Shown: positions 26,981 to 35,530 of the stretch, one piece after another
Layout: the number at the start of each line of letters is the position of its first letter
How positions within the stretch are numbered: the stretch's first letter is position 1
Assembly: GCA_021776655.1 (NCBI GenBank)
Contig: JAJFFK010000016.1
Location: 1 to 36,874, forward strand
Length of the DNA: 36,874 nucleotides
Reading direction: 5' to 3'
From: Henriciella sp.
Lineage (GTDB): Bacteria; Pseudomonadota; Alphaproteobacteria; Caulobacterales; Hyphomonadaceae
The notes under the pieces: model-generated
The model's database searches: none
The model's input: the letters and a program-made list of their open reading frames with translations, nothing else
What the model was told of the DNA's origin: nothing
Position numbers and translations under genes: made by a program

Positions 26981-27463
26981 ATGACTAAGATGACAGTTTT
27001 ACTGGCTGCAGGGGCGGCGATTTCAATGCTTAGCGCTTGTTCGTCGCTGAGCAGCAACTCTGCAACGCCGAATGAATTTCGGGTTGTGAAGAAGGCGCCG
27101 CTTGTCGTTCCGCCAGATTACAGTTTGCGGCCCCCGGCCCCGGGTCAAGCGCAACCCTTTGAGGTCGATCCGGCGCGTGCTGGCGTGGCCTCAGCCTTTG
27201 GCACTTCAATTGGCGAGGATGCGAGCGTTTCAGAACGTGCGCTAGTCAGTGCGGCTGGTGCCAACTCGGTTAGCCCTGTGATCCGCGAACAGGTTGATTA
27301 CGAGCAGGCAAAAGTAATTCGCAAATCACAGCAAGTGACAGACCGAGTTATGTTCTGGAGTGAGGGCGGTGAGGAAGATACTGGCGGTGATAGCGCCACC
27401 GGGAATGAACCAGTGACCATCGAACGTGGCGGTGGCCAGCGCCTGAAACTGCCTGGCACGTAG
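26981..27463 (+). CDS. bamF: DUF3035 lipoprotein, BamF-like
   Basis: With the ATG at 26981, supported by GAGGAC, the protein has 160 residues and a lipoprotein signal with lipobox LSAC. After the lipidated Cys it carries the DUF3035 hallmark: a FRVVKKAPLVVPPDYSLRPP segment at about 35-54. In Caulobacter, BamF of this family is a lipoprotein subunit of the outer-membrane beta-barrel assembly complex; the motif also resembles part of BamC of other proteobacteria. The rest is Ala/Gly/Glu-rich and probably extended. A GTG at 26969 would add four residues. The position after lspA is conserved in alphaproteobacteria to my recollection. The BamF role is inferred from family membership. Confidence 0.82.
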   Translation: MTKMTVLLAAGAAISMLSACSSLSSNSATPNEFRVVKKAPLVVPPDYSLRPPAPGQAQPFEVDPARAGVASAFGTSIGEDASVSERALVSAAGANSVSPVIREQVDYEQAKVIRKSQQVTDRVMFWSEGGEEDTGGDSATGNEPVTIERGGGQRLKLPGT

Positions 27464-27502
27464 CGACTGTAATTCAAGAGCTTGGACTTTCCGGAGGTGA
27501 AA

Positions 27503-28879
27503 ATGGCGTACATGGTTTCTGGGGGGTTGGCGGCTGCCGCCATTCTGGCTGCAGGGATAGCTCTGGCGGTCCCTGCAATTGCCGATACGGCTGGCGAAAG
27601 TTGGGCCCCGAAAACATTCACCTTGGACAATGGTATGGACGTGGTGGTCTTACCTGATCATCGTGCCCCGGTGGTCACCCATATGGTCTGGTACAAGGTC
27701 GGTGCAGTTGATGAGGCGGCGGGGAAATCCGGGATTGCGCATCTGTTTGAGCATGTGATGTTCAAAGATACCGATGATTTGGCCGACGGAGAATTCGACA
27801 GCATCGTGTCACGCCGTGGTGGACAGTTGAACGCCTTCACGAGCTGGGATTACACCGCTTATTATGAGCGTGTCGCAAAGCAGCATCTCGGTAAGATGAT
27901 GGAGCTTGAAGCCGAGCGTATGACTGACCTGATTATCGACGAAGACCCGGCGGGAAGTTTCATAACCGAGCGTGATGTTGTCAAAGAAGAACGCCGCCAG
28001 CGGGTTGAAAACAATCCAGGTGTCATTCTGCGCGAGCGGGTTCTGGCCGAATTCTGGAAAGGTCATCCTTACGAGATCACAGTGATCGGGCGCATGGAAG
28101 AAGTCAGCGCGCTAACGCCGCAGGATGGGCAGGACTTCTACACCAAATATTATTCTCCTGAGAACGCGATCCTGGTCGTTGCAGGAGACGTAACCGAGGC
28201 GGAAGTTCGGGCCTTGGCTGAAACCCATTATGGTCAGATCGAACCGTCTGGATTGGTCGATGGCACACGTTTGTGGCAGGACGTTATGCCCCTTCAGGCA
28301 ACCCAACTGATCACGCATAGCGATCCAAAAGTGCGCCAGCCGGTCTGGTTCCGCTACTATAATGGCTCATCAATGCTGAGCGATCGTGAGTTCACACTGG
28401 CTCTGGAAGTTGGACTTGATGTTCTGGGCGGCGGTAATACCAGCCTGCTATATCAGGCCCTGGTTGAGGAGCAAAAACTGGCGATTGATGTTGGTACGGG
28501 GGCCTGGTCTTTCTTGCATGACGAAGGTCCGACACTGATCTATGCCACGCCGTCACCTGGTATTGATATGCAGGTTCTGGAAGATGCTGTGATGGCCGAA
28601 TTGCGATCTGCACTTGCGGCGGGTTTTGATGAAGTTGACATTGAGCGTGTGCGAAACTCCATGGCAGCCAGCGCAATTTATGAGCGTGATAGCCAGGTCG
28701 GCATGGCCAATAATTTCGGCAGCTGGTTGGCGATCGGCGGCAAGGTTGAAGATCTGCTGTCATATCCCGACGATGTTCGCGCGGTCACCGCTGAACAAGC
28801 CTTGGCCGCTGTGCGCAAAGTCTTCGCTGAAGACCGCAATTATATTGAGGCGCACCTGCTGCCGGAAGAGGGGGAGTAA
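27503..28879 (+). CDS. M16 family zinc peptidase, exported
   Basis: The 458-residue product begins with a signal peptide (about 1-28) ending near IADTA. The M16 zinc motif is intact: HLFEH with His80, Glu83 and His84, and the distal ligand Glu lies in VKEERRQR, about residue 163. A second, inactive-type M16 half follows (about 215-440). The start at 27503 has GGAGGTGAA upstream; the frame is open from 27482. Enzymes of this group (PqqL-like, mitochondrial processing peptidase relatives) cut peptides in a closed chamber, here in the periplasm. The next gene is an M16 homologue without the zinc motif, the usual active/inactive pair. Confidence 0.93.
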   Translation: MAYMVSGGLAAAAILAAGIALAVPAIADTAGESWAPKTFTLDNGMDVVVLPDHRAPVVTHMVWYKVGAVDEAAGKSGIAHLFEHVMFKDTDDLADGEFDSIVSRRGGQLNAFTSWDYTAYYERVAKQHLGKMMELEAERMTDLIIDEDPAGSFITERDVVKEERRQRVENNPGVILRERVLAEFWKGHPYEITVIGRMEEVSALTPQDGQDFYTKYYSPENAILVVAGDVTEAEVRALAETHYGQIEPSGLVDGTRLWQDVMPLQATQLITHSDPKVRQPVWFRYYNGSSMLSDREFTLALEVGLDVLGGGNTSLLYQALVEEQKLAIDVGTGAWSFLHDEGPTLIYATPSPGIDMQVLEDAVMAELRSALAAGFDEVDIERVRNSMAASAIYERDSQVGMANNFGSWLAIGGKVEDLLSYPDDVRAVTAEQALAAVRKVFAEDRNYIEAHLLPEEGE

Positions 28880-28884
28880 GAGAG

Positions 28885-30249
28885 ATGCGTATCGATAACT
28901 TCTTTATAGCTGCAATTGCGGTTGTGGCGCTTGGCGCTTGTACTGGCCCTCAGAGCGGTGATGGCGATGCTGGTCTGGACGTCATCGTCCATGATGGCGA
29001 GTTTGCAACGATCCAACAATTCACGACGCCGGGTGGTGTTTCGGTCTGGCTGGTCGAAGAGCCGTCAATTCCGATCCTGTCTCTAAGGATGGCATGGGCC
29101 GGCGGGTCGACGCTGGACCCTGAGGGTATGGAGGGTCTGACTTATGCCATGACTTACCATATGAATGAGGGCGCAGGCGATCTGGATACGCAAGCTTTTT
29201 CAAAGCGTATGGAGGAGCTGAATATGAGCTTTTCCTGTGGCTCTGGGACTGACAATGTCTTTTGCAACGCCTCCATGCTGACCGAGAATGCGGCTGACTC
29301 ATTTGATCTGATTGCAACCGGCTATAGCCAACCGCGCTTTGATGATGGTCCGTTCGAACGGTTTGTACGTGAACAGCAAGTTAGTCTGAAAACGCGTGAA
29401 ACCAACCCGGGTTATCTAGCCGGAAGAGCTATGCAAACAGCGCTTTATCCCGATCATCCATATTCCGCTGAAATGACAGAGGACAGCCTCGCAGCTCTGT
29501 CTCAGGACGCCATGCGCACGCAGAAAGACGCTATATTGGTACGCGAAGGCATGCTGGTCACTGCGGTTGGAGCGATGTCGCCTGCCGAACTGGCACCGCT
29601 AATTGATGCTGCGGTTGCTGGTTTGCCCGAGACTGGGATTGCAGCCAATATACCCAACGTTGTGCTTGCAGCTGCGGCCACTGAACCGATTGTTGTTGAT
29701 CTGCCGCAGCCCCAGAGCCTGGTTCGCTTTACCGGCCCAGCGATGCGCCAGGATGACCCCGACTTCTATACTGCGATTGTGCTGAATTACACTTTTGGAG
29801 GCGGCGGCTTTGAAAGCCGTTTGATGAAGGAATTGCGTGTCGCACAGGGGCTGACCTATGGGATTAGGACGGGCGTTAGCGCAGATGACAAGATCCAGAC
29901 CTGGAATGGCGGTGGCCAAACCAAGAACTCCAGTGCCGGGGCTTTTATTGTCGGTATCAAGCAGCAGATGAATTTGTTGGTTGAGACCGGCGTGACTGCC
30001 GAAGAGCTTGACGATGCGAAAGCCTATCTGACTGGCTCTTATCCGCTTGGCTTTGATTCAAATTCCAAGATTGCCGGAAATATGATGGGCGTTCGCCTAG
30101 ATGGTCTGCCGGTGGATTTCTTTGACAAGCGCAATGCGATGGTCGCGGCGGTGACATTGGAAGACACCAACCGCGTCGCTCGAGAATATCTCAATCCGCA
30201 GAATTTCACCTTCGTCGTGGTTGGCCAACCGGAAGGGCTGGAGGAGTAG
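28885..30249 (+). CDS. M16 family non-catalytic partner, lipoprotein
   Basis: This is a 454-residue M16-fold protein, five bases after the active peptidase gene. It has a lipoprotein signal with lipobox LGAC. At the place of HxxEH the sequence reads TYAMTYHMNEG, so the zinc ligands are absent. The C-terminal half keeps the substrate-binding GLTYGIRT segment near residue 325 (RxxY-like region). In the family, inactive subunits pair with active ones to form a hetero-dimer that shapes the chamber. The lipid anchor would tether the complex to a membrane, unlike the soluble partner. An AGAG site precedes the ATG. Confidence 0.9.
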   Translation: MRIDNFFIAAIAVVALGACTGPQSGDGDAGLDVIVHDGEFATIQQFTTPGGVSVWLVEEPSIPILSLRMAWAGGSTLDPEGMEGLTYAMTYHMNEGAGDLDTQAFSKRMEELNMSFSCGSGTDNVFCNASMLTENAADSFDLIATGYSQPRFDDGPFERFVREQQVSLKTRETNPGYLAGRAMQTALYPDHPYSAEMTEDSLAALSQDAMRTQKDAILVREGMLVTAVGAMSPAELAPLIDAAVAGLPETGIAANIPNVVLAAAATEPIVVDLPQPQSLVRFTGPAMRQDDPDFYTAIVLNYTFGGGGFESRLMKELRVAQGLTYGIRTGVSADDKIQTWNGGGQTKNSSAGAFIVGIKQQMNLLVETGVTAEELDDAKAYLTGSYPLGFDSNSKIAGNMMGVRLDGLPVDFFDKRNAMVAAVTLEDTNRVAREYLNPQNFTFVVVGQPEGLEE

Positions 30250-30252
30250 GTT

Positions 30253-31839
30253 TTGCCTGCTTTGCCGACTGGAATTGGCGCGTCGATGCGCCAGTTGAGA
30301 CCGTTTGTTTTGCTCGTGCCGATGGCGATCTTCATCTCTGCGGCTGTGGCCAGCCTGATCGATCGCGACGGGTTCTTCGCGTTTGCCAAAGCGATGAATG
30401 ACTGGATTTTGGCGACCTTCTCTGGCTTGATTTCATGGGCTGTTTTCGGGTTTGTTCTGACCTGTATCGGGATCGTGATATCGCCACTCGGAAAGGTCAG
30501 GATTGGCGGGCCTGATGCAAAACCAATCCTGTCTTTCTGGAACTGGTTTTCGATCACACTGTGCACAACAATCGCGATTGGTATTTTGTTCTGGGCGATG
30601 GCCGAACCACTCTCACATATGTTGGTACCAGGTGGACGTGGGTTTGAAGCCGGGAGCGAGGCGGCTCAATCGTTCGCTATGGTTTCACTCTTCATGCATT
30701 GGGCGATATCGCCGTATGCGATCTATACGGTCGCTGGTCTCGCATTTGCGCTGGCTTACCACAATCTCGGCAAGCCCTATTCGGTTTCGGGTCCGTTCAG
30801 TGCTCTGATCGGGCGCGAGGTTCCGGGGGCAGCGGCAAGTGTGTTGGATGCCTCAATCTTGCTCGCTTTGATCATGGGTATGGCGGCGTCATTGGGCGCA
30901 GGCATGTTGATGCTTTCAGGCGGTATAGCCAGCATGACGGGGATCGGAAACAGCCCCGCACTGATGGCTGTCGTGGCGCTGTGCATTGGCGCGGTGGTGC
31001 TAACCTCGTCTCTGACCGGCTTGCTCAAGGGCATCCGCATCTTATCGGACCTGAACACCAAGTTTTTCTTTGCGTTCGTTGCCTTCATTTTCATCTTCGG
31101 ACCAACACACGACATGCTGGTGCAGGGCGCATCGGCGATTGGCCACTACGTTGTGGAATTTGTACCTCGGTCCCTATTCATAGGAGAAGCCAGCGCCGAT
31201 AAGACGTGGGCATATGACTGGACGATCGTCTATTTTGCCAATTGGCTAGCTTGGGCGCCTGTCACGGCGATGTTCCTAGGACGGATCGCGGTAGGCTATA
31301 CAGTGCGCGCCTTTGTATTGGTCAATCTGATGCTGCCCGCTCTGTTCTCAATCATTTGGATGAGCGTGTTTGGCGTGTTCGCGATGCAGACCGATCTGGC
31401 GACAGGCGGTGGCCTCAACACGGTCATGAGCGAGCGCGGCATCGAAGCGGTGATGTTTGAGGCGCTAAAAAGCCTGCCGCTGACGCAGGTGGTTGTACCG
31501 GTTTTATTGGTCTTGGCCTTTGTTTCTTATGTCACAGCAGCCGATTCCAACACCGAAGCGATTGCGCAGATTTGCCGCCGTCATGAGGGTGAGCTACCGG
31601 GGGAAGAGTCGGTGGCCTCAGGCTCAGCATTGAAAATGGTTTGGGTCGTCCTGCTTGCCGCTACCGCGTGGATCATGGTGGCGTTTGCAGGCGTTGACGG
31701 GGTACGGATGCTGTCAAATGTTGGTGGCCTGCCAGCTTTGTTCATCGTGATTGGCTTGCAGGCCTCACTGATCCGTATGGCGTTTAGCGCCAAGACGATT
31801 GGTAAGGCGGACTATTTGTCAGCGAGTGCACGGACATAA
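30253..31839 (+). CDS. BCCT family transporter
   Basis: This is a 528-residue secondary transporter of the betaine/carnitine/choline family, with about twelve membrane helices. Family segments are visible: MHWAISPYAIYTVAGLAFA around 150-168 and the VYFANWLAWAPVTAMFLGRI core near 330-349, which departs from the usual Trp-rich WxxWWxxW pattern, so the substrate may differ. I chose the TTG at 30253 because GGAGGAG at 30239-30245, inside the end of the preceding gene, is well spaced; an ATG at 30286 lacks a site. It follows the M16 pair by three bases. It may import a quaternary amine for osmoprotection or catabolism; the ligand is not known. Its last 28 bases overlap a gene on the other strand. 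Confidence 0.88.
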   Translation: MPALPTGIGASMRQLRPFVLLVPMAIFISAAVASLIDRDGFFAFAKAMNDWILATFSGLISWAVFGFVLTCIGIVISPLGKVRIGGPDAKPILSFWNWFSITLCTTIAIGILFWAMAEPLSHMLVPGGRGFEAGSEAAQSFAMVSLFMHWAISPYAIYTVAGLAFALAYHNLGKPYSVSGPFSALIGREVPGAAASVLDASILLALIMGMAASLGAGMLMLSGGIASMTGIGNSPALMAVVALCIGAVVLTSSLTGLLKGIRILSDLNTKFFFAFVAFIFIFGPTHDMLVQGASAIGHYVVEFVPRSLFIGEASADKTWAYDWTIVYFANWLAWAPVTAMFLGRIAVGYTVRAFVLVNLMLPALFSIIWMSVFGVFAMQTDLATGGGLNTVMSERGIEAVMFEALKSLPLTQVVVPVLLVLAFVSYVTAADSNTEAIAQICRRHEGELPGEESVASGSALKMVWVVLLAATAWIMVAFAGVDGVRMLSNVGGLPALFIVIGLQASLIRMAFSAKTIGKADYLSASART

Positions 31840-32315
31840 TAGGCGACGCGATAGCCCTGCTTCCCATAGGTCTTATCCCCGATCTGATTGAAACCAAGTC
31901 GGGCATGAAAGCGCATTGAGCCAGGGTTGGGTGGGTTAATATTAACCTCGCAACCAATCTCGTCGCGCTCTGCAAAGGCCTCAAACGCGGCTTTGTAGAG
32001 TTGCTCACCGATCCGCTGGCCGCGCACCTGTTCAGCTATCGCGATACGATCAACATAGATCAGGCTGCGGTCATTTTCAGCCATATAGACCTCAAACCAG
32101 CGTAGATTATCGCTGTCATAAGACATTGTCCCCGGTTCCATCAGGGTAATGAAGCCAAGCGGTGTGTCTTCTTTGTCAGTCGCGATAAAAATGGTTGAAA
32201 GGTTAATCCACGTTTCTAACGAGATTTTGGTCTCGGCACCGACCCCCGGCACGCCTGCTTGGTTGATCTTATACAGCGTATCAAGGTCAGACGGACGGTA
32301 CGAACGGATGGGCAT
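31812..32315 (-). CDS. GNAT family N-acetyltransferase
   Basis: This is a 167-residue acetyltransferase of the GNAT fold. Motif A with the acetyl-CoA loop reads VRGQRIGEQLY at about 115-125, and the C-terminal part has the ARLGFNQIGD element (about 139-148) of motif B. The substrate cannot be predicted. The stop lies inside the 3' end of the BCCT gene, a 28-base tail-to-tail overlap. The closest family look is the group of uncharacterised Rim-like GNAT proteins. Confidence 0.85.
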   Translation of the reverse strand: MPIRSYRPSDLDTLYKINQAGVPGVGAETKISLETWINLSTIFIATDKEDTPLGFITLMEPGTMSYDSDNLRWFEVYMAENDRSLIYVDRIAIAEQVRGQRIGEQLYKAAFEAFAERDEIGCEVNINPPNPGSMRFHARLGFNQIGDKTYGKQGYRVAYYVRALADK

Positions 32316-32471
32316 TTATGGTATTCTTTCAGTGGTTTGCGCTAGGAAAACTCGAAAGGGAATTGAGTCCATTAATCCGGAAACCGTATTCGATCAACGG
32401 GTGTGACCTGCCTATGTTTACATGCTTTCTACGGTCGTTTTGTGACAGAAGTTTAAGTCAGCGACCGCCTA

Positions 32472-32493
32472 AAATCGCATCCGGGAGCGATTT
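32472..32493. repeat. Perfect inverted repeat upstream of the two-gene module
   Basis: AAATCGC (32472-32478), eight bases, GCGATTT (32487-32493), lying about 85 bases before the 32577 start. The surrounding 261-base intergenic stretch (32316-32576) is richer in A and T than its neighbours and probably holds the promoter. The repeat may be an operator. Confidence 0.5.
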
Positions 32494-32576
32494 GCTTAGT
32501 CACTTGTTAAAGTTGCCCGCGCATTTTCGCGAGGTTGGTTAATAAAACTGGGTCTGTTGTTAAGAAGGTGGATGTA

Positions 32577-34157
32577 ATGATGAAACGGTCTGTGCGCTGG
32601 GGTACTGAATTTGGCTATCAAGACAAGATCAAGTCACTGGGGATTAAAACCTCACTGGCTGATCATGGTTTGAAGGGCAAACTGGCCGAGGGCGAACTAG
32701 GCATCAGCAAAGCCACGACCCGCAGTCAGGCCAAAAAAGATGCGACCGACGCAATACCGGAATCTGACGCGATCACGCAGGATCAGTGGTCTGAGCGTGA
32801 GCAGGAGATTGCTGAGAAAGCTGAGCACGCCCGGCGCGGCCTCGGCACGTGGATGAGTAGTTCCGCCAAGGCGGTGCGTAATTTTATCACTGACTGTACA
32901 CCGACCGATATTTATCCCGACCATTTGCGCGAAGTGATCAAGGCGGAAGAGAATGAGTTTCGCCACTACGAGATTGACGATGCCAGTAGCGCTGCAACCC
33001 ATCATGCCGAAACGGTGGTCGAGCTGGAAGAGTTCCGCAATATGCACGGGACACGCATTGGCAAACGCACGCCCGACATCAAGAAGAATGTAGAGCAGAC
33101 GATTGCGATCCTGATTTTCGTGATGATTATTGAGGGCTGTTTCAACGCGCTCTTGTTCAAGGATGCACAATCATCTGGTCTGCTTGGTGGGATGATGATT
33201 GCGTTCGGGGTCAGCGCTGTGAACGTACTGTTCGGTGTGACTGGCGGCTTTGTTGGTCTGCGTTATCTCAATCACCCGGTTAAAACGATGAAGATTATGG
33301 GCGGCGTTGTTGCGGGCACGTGCGTGTCGCTGGGTTTCTTCCTGAACCTGTTTGTTGCCCACTTCCGCGACGCGGTTGAAGGGGGTTTGCAGGCTGCGAC
33401 AGCGGCTGGATCACTAGCCGGATTTTCAATGTTCGACATCACGCCGGGCGCGGTGATCGGCAGCATGTTCCCGAATATTTTTGGCCTAGATAGCATGGTG
33501 GCGATTGGCCTTTTGCTGATTGGCCTGACCGTGTTCGCAATTGCGCTTTATGAGGGGTATGACAAGATCTCCGACCGCTATCCAGGCTATGGCCGGGTCT
33601 GGCGCAAGGAACGCCACGCCTATGAAAAACGCCAAGCGGTCCGCAATGATGTGCGCGACGATCTGTCGGACTATTTCACCCGCTGTCGGTTCTGGTTTGA
33701 AACCCAGCACGGTCGTCACTCAGCTGCAAAACGCGAGATCGAAAAGGCTCTGAACGAGTTGGAAGAACGCCGCGACCAGGCCGTTTCAATCGCGGCACGT
33801 GCCGGCGATCAGGAACGGTCTCTGAAAGTGGCTTACCGCCAAGCGCACCGCCGCCAACGTAACTCACTGCGCGATGTTCTGGGTGATCAGGCCGAGGTGC
33901 CAGCCTATTTCGAAGAGATCATCACACCGAACCTGCCACCGTTCGATTACACCAAAGAACGCAGTCAGGCCGATACGGCGCTGAAGGCGATTGAGAACAA
34001 TCTGACCGCCATAAATATTAGCCGTGAATGGCTGGAGCAACACATTCAAGACGTTCAAAAAGGCCTTTCGAGTATTGAAAAGAAGGCCCGTAATGAAGTT
34101 GCGCGTATCCGCGAAGAGCGGTTGACCGCGGCTGATGATACGGCAAGACGAGCATAG
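32577..34157 (+). CDS. Four-TM protein with long cytoplasmic coiled-coil tail, unknown function
   Basis: I do not recognise this 526-residue protein. The ATG at 32577 follows AAGGTGGA at 32565-32572; a TTG at 32535 would add 14 residues. A charged, helical N-terminal part (1-170) precedes four membrane helices at about 174-193, 202-227, 240-262 and 306-326. The last 200 residues are rich in Arg, Glu and Ala and look like a coiled coil (about 385-510), with a Pro-rich break (NLPPFDYTKE) near 455. By the positive-inside rule both ends should be cytoplasmic. The following gene, 12 bases on, encodes a membrane-anchored VWA-like protein, so the two probably form one complex. Confidence 0.8.
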   Translation: MMKRSVRWGTEFGYQDKIKSLGIKTSLADHGLKGKLAEGELGISKATTRSQAKKDATDAIPESDAITQDQWSEREQEIAEKAEHARRGLGTWMSSSAKAVRNFITDCTPTDIYPDHLREVIKAEENEFRHYEIDDASSAATHHAETVVELEEFRNMHGTRIGKRTPDIKKNVEQTIAILIFVMIIEGCFNALLFKDAQSSGLLGGMMIAFGVSAVNVLFGVTGGFVGLRYLNHPVKTMKIMGGVVAGTCVSLGFFLNLFVAHFRDAVEGGLQAATAAGSLAGFSMFDITPGAVIGSMFPNIFGLDSMVAIGLLLIGLTVFAIALYEGYDKISDRYPGYGRVWRKERHAYEKRQAVRNDVRDDLSDYFTRCRFWFETQHGRHSAAKREIEKALNELEERRDQAVSIAARAGDQERSLKVAYRQAHRRQRNSLRDVLGDQAEVPAYFEEIITPNLPPFDYTKERSQADTALKAIENNLTAINISREWLEQHIQDVQKGLSSIEKKARNEVARIREERLTAADDTARRA

Positions 34158-34169
34158 AGGAGACATCAG

Positions 34170-34943
34170 ATGGCAAGAGCAAGAGAACGCGGGCCGTGGT
34201 TTTGGCGAAGTGCAATTGGCACTATGGTGGCCAGCGTGTTTGGCCTGTTCGCTGTTGCGGCTTTTAACGCCCCGCCTGCCCTGGATACCCAGACATCGTG
34301 CCGGATGGATCGCAATGACCCGGCCCATACGATTGTTCTGATCGATCAGTCTGATCCGTTCAACCCGAACGATCTCGATTGGGTCTACGAATTTGTCGAC
34401 GCCGAAGCGCGCAGCCTGCCGAAATATGGCCGCCTGACAGTATTGACCCCAAATGCAGCGGATCCTTACAGCCCGTCCGTGGTGTTCTCCAACTGCACGC
34501 CGGGCAGCGTCGAAGATGCCAATCCGGTGTTTCAGAACCCGCAGATGATTGACGATACCTGGCGCGACACGTTCTACCAGCCGCTCGTGACGGAAGTTGA
34601 AGCGGCAATGGTCACCACGCGCCAGTCGAGCTCGCCTTTGTTCGAGGCGGTGTTTGCGATCACTGACCGGGCGGACTTTCAGCCTGAACATGGCCAGCGC
34701 CGGATTGTGCTTGTGTCGGACCTGATGCAGCACTCCGATGGCTTTTCGTTCTACAATGCCGGCGCCGATTATGACGCGTTCATGCAGAGCCGTTTGGCCG
34801 ATCAAATCCCTGCAATGGCGAATATTGACGTCGTCGCCCGGATCGTTCCGCGCCAGATCTATGATCTGCCACTCAGCGATGTCAAAACCTTCTGGCGCAA
34901 CTATTTCGAAACAGCCGACGCGAGCTACGGGTCAGTCAACTAA
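34170..34943 (+). CDS. Membrane-anchored VWA-like protein, unknown function
   Basis: The 257-residue product has a basic N-terminus, one membrane helix (about 12-32) and a probably periplasmic domain. That domain starts with TIVLIDQSDPF (54-64): a buried strand followed by Asp59-Gln-Ser61-Asp-Pro63, a near match to the VWA MIDAS motif DxSxS with the second Ser replaced by Pro. A SSSPLFEAVF helix start (153-162) and RRIVLVSDLMQHSDG (177-191) fit later VWA elements. Cys44 and Cys109 could form a disulfide. It starts 12 bases after the four-TM coiled-coil gene, with a GGAGA site, and its stop overlaps the convergent AhpD-like gene by four bases. The VWA call is by eye. Confidence 0.65.
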   Translation: MARARERGPWFWRSAIGTMVASVFGLFAVAAFNAPPALDTQTSCRMDRNDPAHTIVLIDQSDPFNPNDLDWVYEFVDAEARSLPKYGRLTVLTPNAADPYSPSVVFSNCTPGSVEDANPVFQNPQMIDDTWRDTFYQPLVTEVEAAMVTTRQSSSPLFEAVFAITDRADFQPEHGQRRIVLVSDLMQHSDGFSFYNAGADYDAFMQSRLADQIPAMANIDVVARIVPRQIYDLPLSDVKTFWRNYFETADASYGSVN

Positions 34944-35530
34944 CCGTGCTTTCCCACCGCCCAGCCGCGAGCACTTAGCTGCGCCTGCGCGAATGCGAGC
35001 GGGCCATCTTCGAGCGGCGTGGCGAGCGTATCATTCCAGCGGTTGAGGAAGCCAAACAGCGCGATCACGCCAACAATCTCGACGATCTCATAGGCGCTGA
35101 AATGCGCCTTCAAGGCCTCAAAATGCGCCTGCGTAGATTGGTTCGGCACGCTGCCTCCTGCTTGCGCGAGCGCCAGGGCGGCACGTTCAGCCGGGCTGAA
35201 GAGCGGGCTGGTTTCATACTCCCAAACCACGCTGAGCTTGTCCGCCGCGAGGCCGCTATGCACCGCGCCATGGGCGGTATGGGCCTGGCAATAGATGCAG
35301 CCCGCCGCCGTGCTGGTAATGTGTGCAATCATCTGACGCAGCACCGGATCGAGCGTTGCACCAGGGCCGAGAATAGCGCCGGATAGCGCCATAAACCCCT
35401 GCAACATTGCCGGATTGCGTGCCATGATTTTCAAGGAATTGGCCTCAAACCCTAGCGCGGCGGCGGCCAAGGCAAGCATGTCTTTACTGGCGGCGAGTTG
35501 GTCCTCGGATGCGGGCGGAATGCGGGTCAT
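34940..35530 (-). CDS. AhpD-like/carboxymuconolactone decarboxylase family protein
   Basis: The 196-residue protein belongs to the AhpD-like fold. The redox motif CIYCQAHTAH gives Cys78, Cys81, His84 and His87, matching the peroxidase-related group in which the CxxC pair and His form the active site. True carboxymuconolactone decarboxylases lack the CxxC, so a peroxidase or thiol-disulfide role is more likely. It overlaps the preceding dienelactone hydrolase gene by four bases (ATGA), so the two are co-translated. Its stop overlaps the VWA-like gene on the other strand. Confidence 0.88.
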   Translation of the reverse strand: MTRIPPASEDQLAASKDMLALAAAALGFEANSLKIMARNPAMLQGFMALSGAILGPGATLDPVLRQMIAHITSTAAGCIYCQAHTAHGAVHSGLAADKLSVVWEYETSPLFSPAERAALALAQAGGSVPNQSTQAHFEALKAHFSAYEIVEIVGVIALFGFLNRWNDTLATPLEDGPLAFAQAQLSARGWAVGKHG

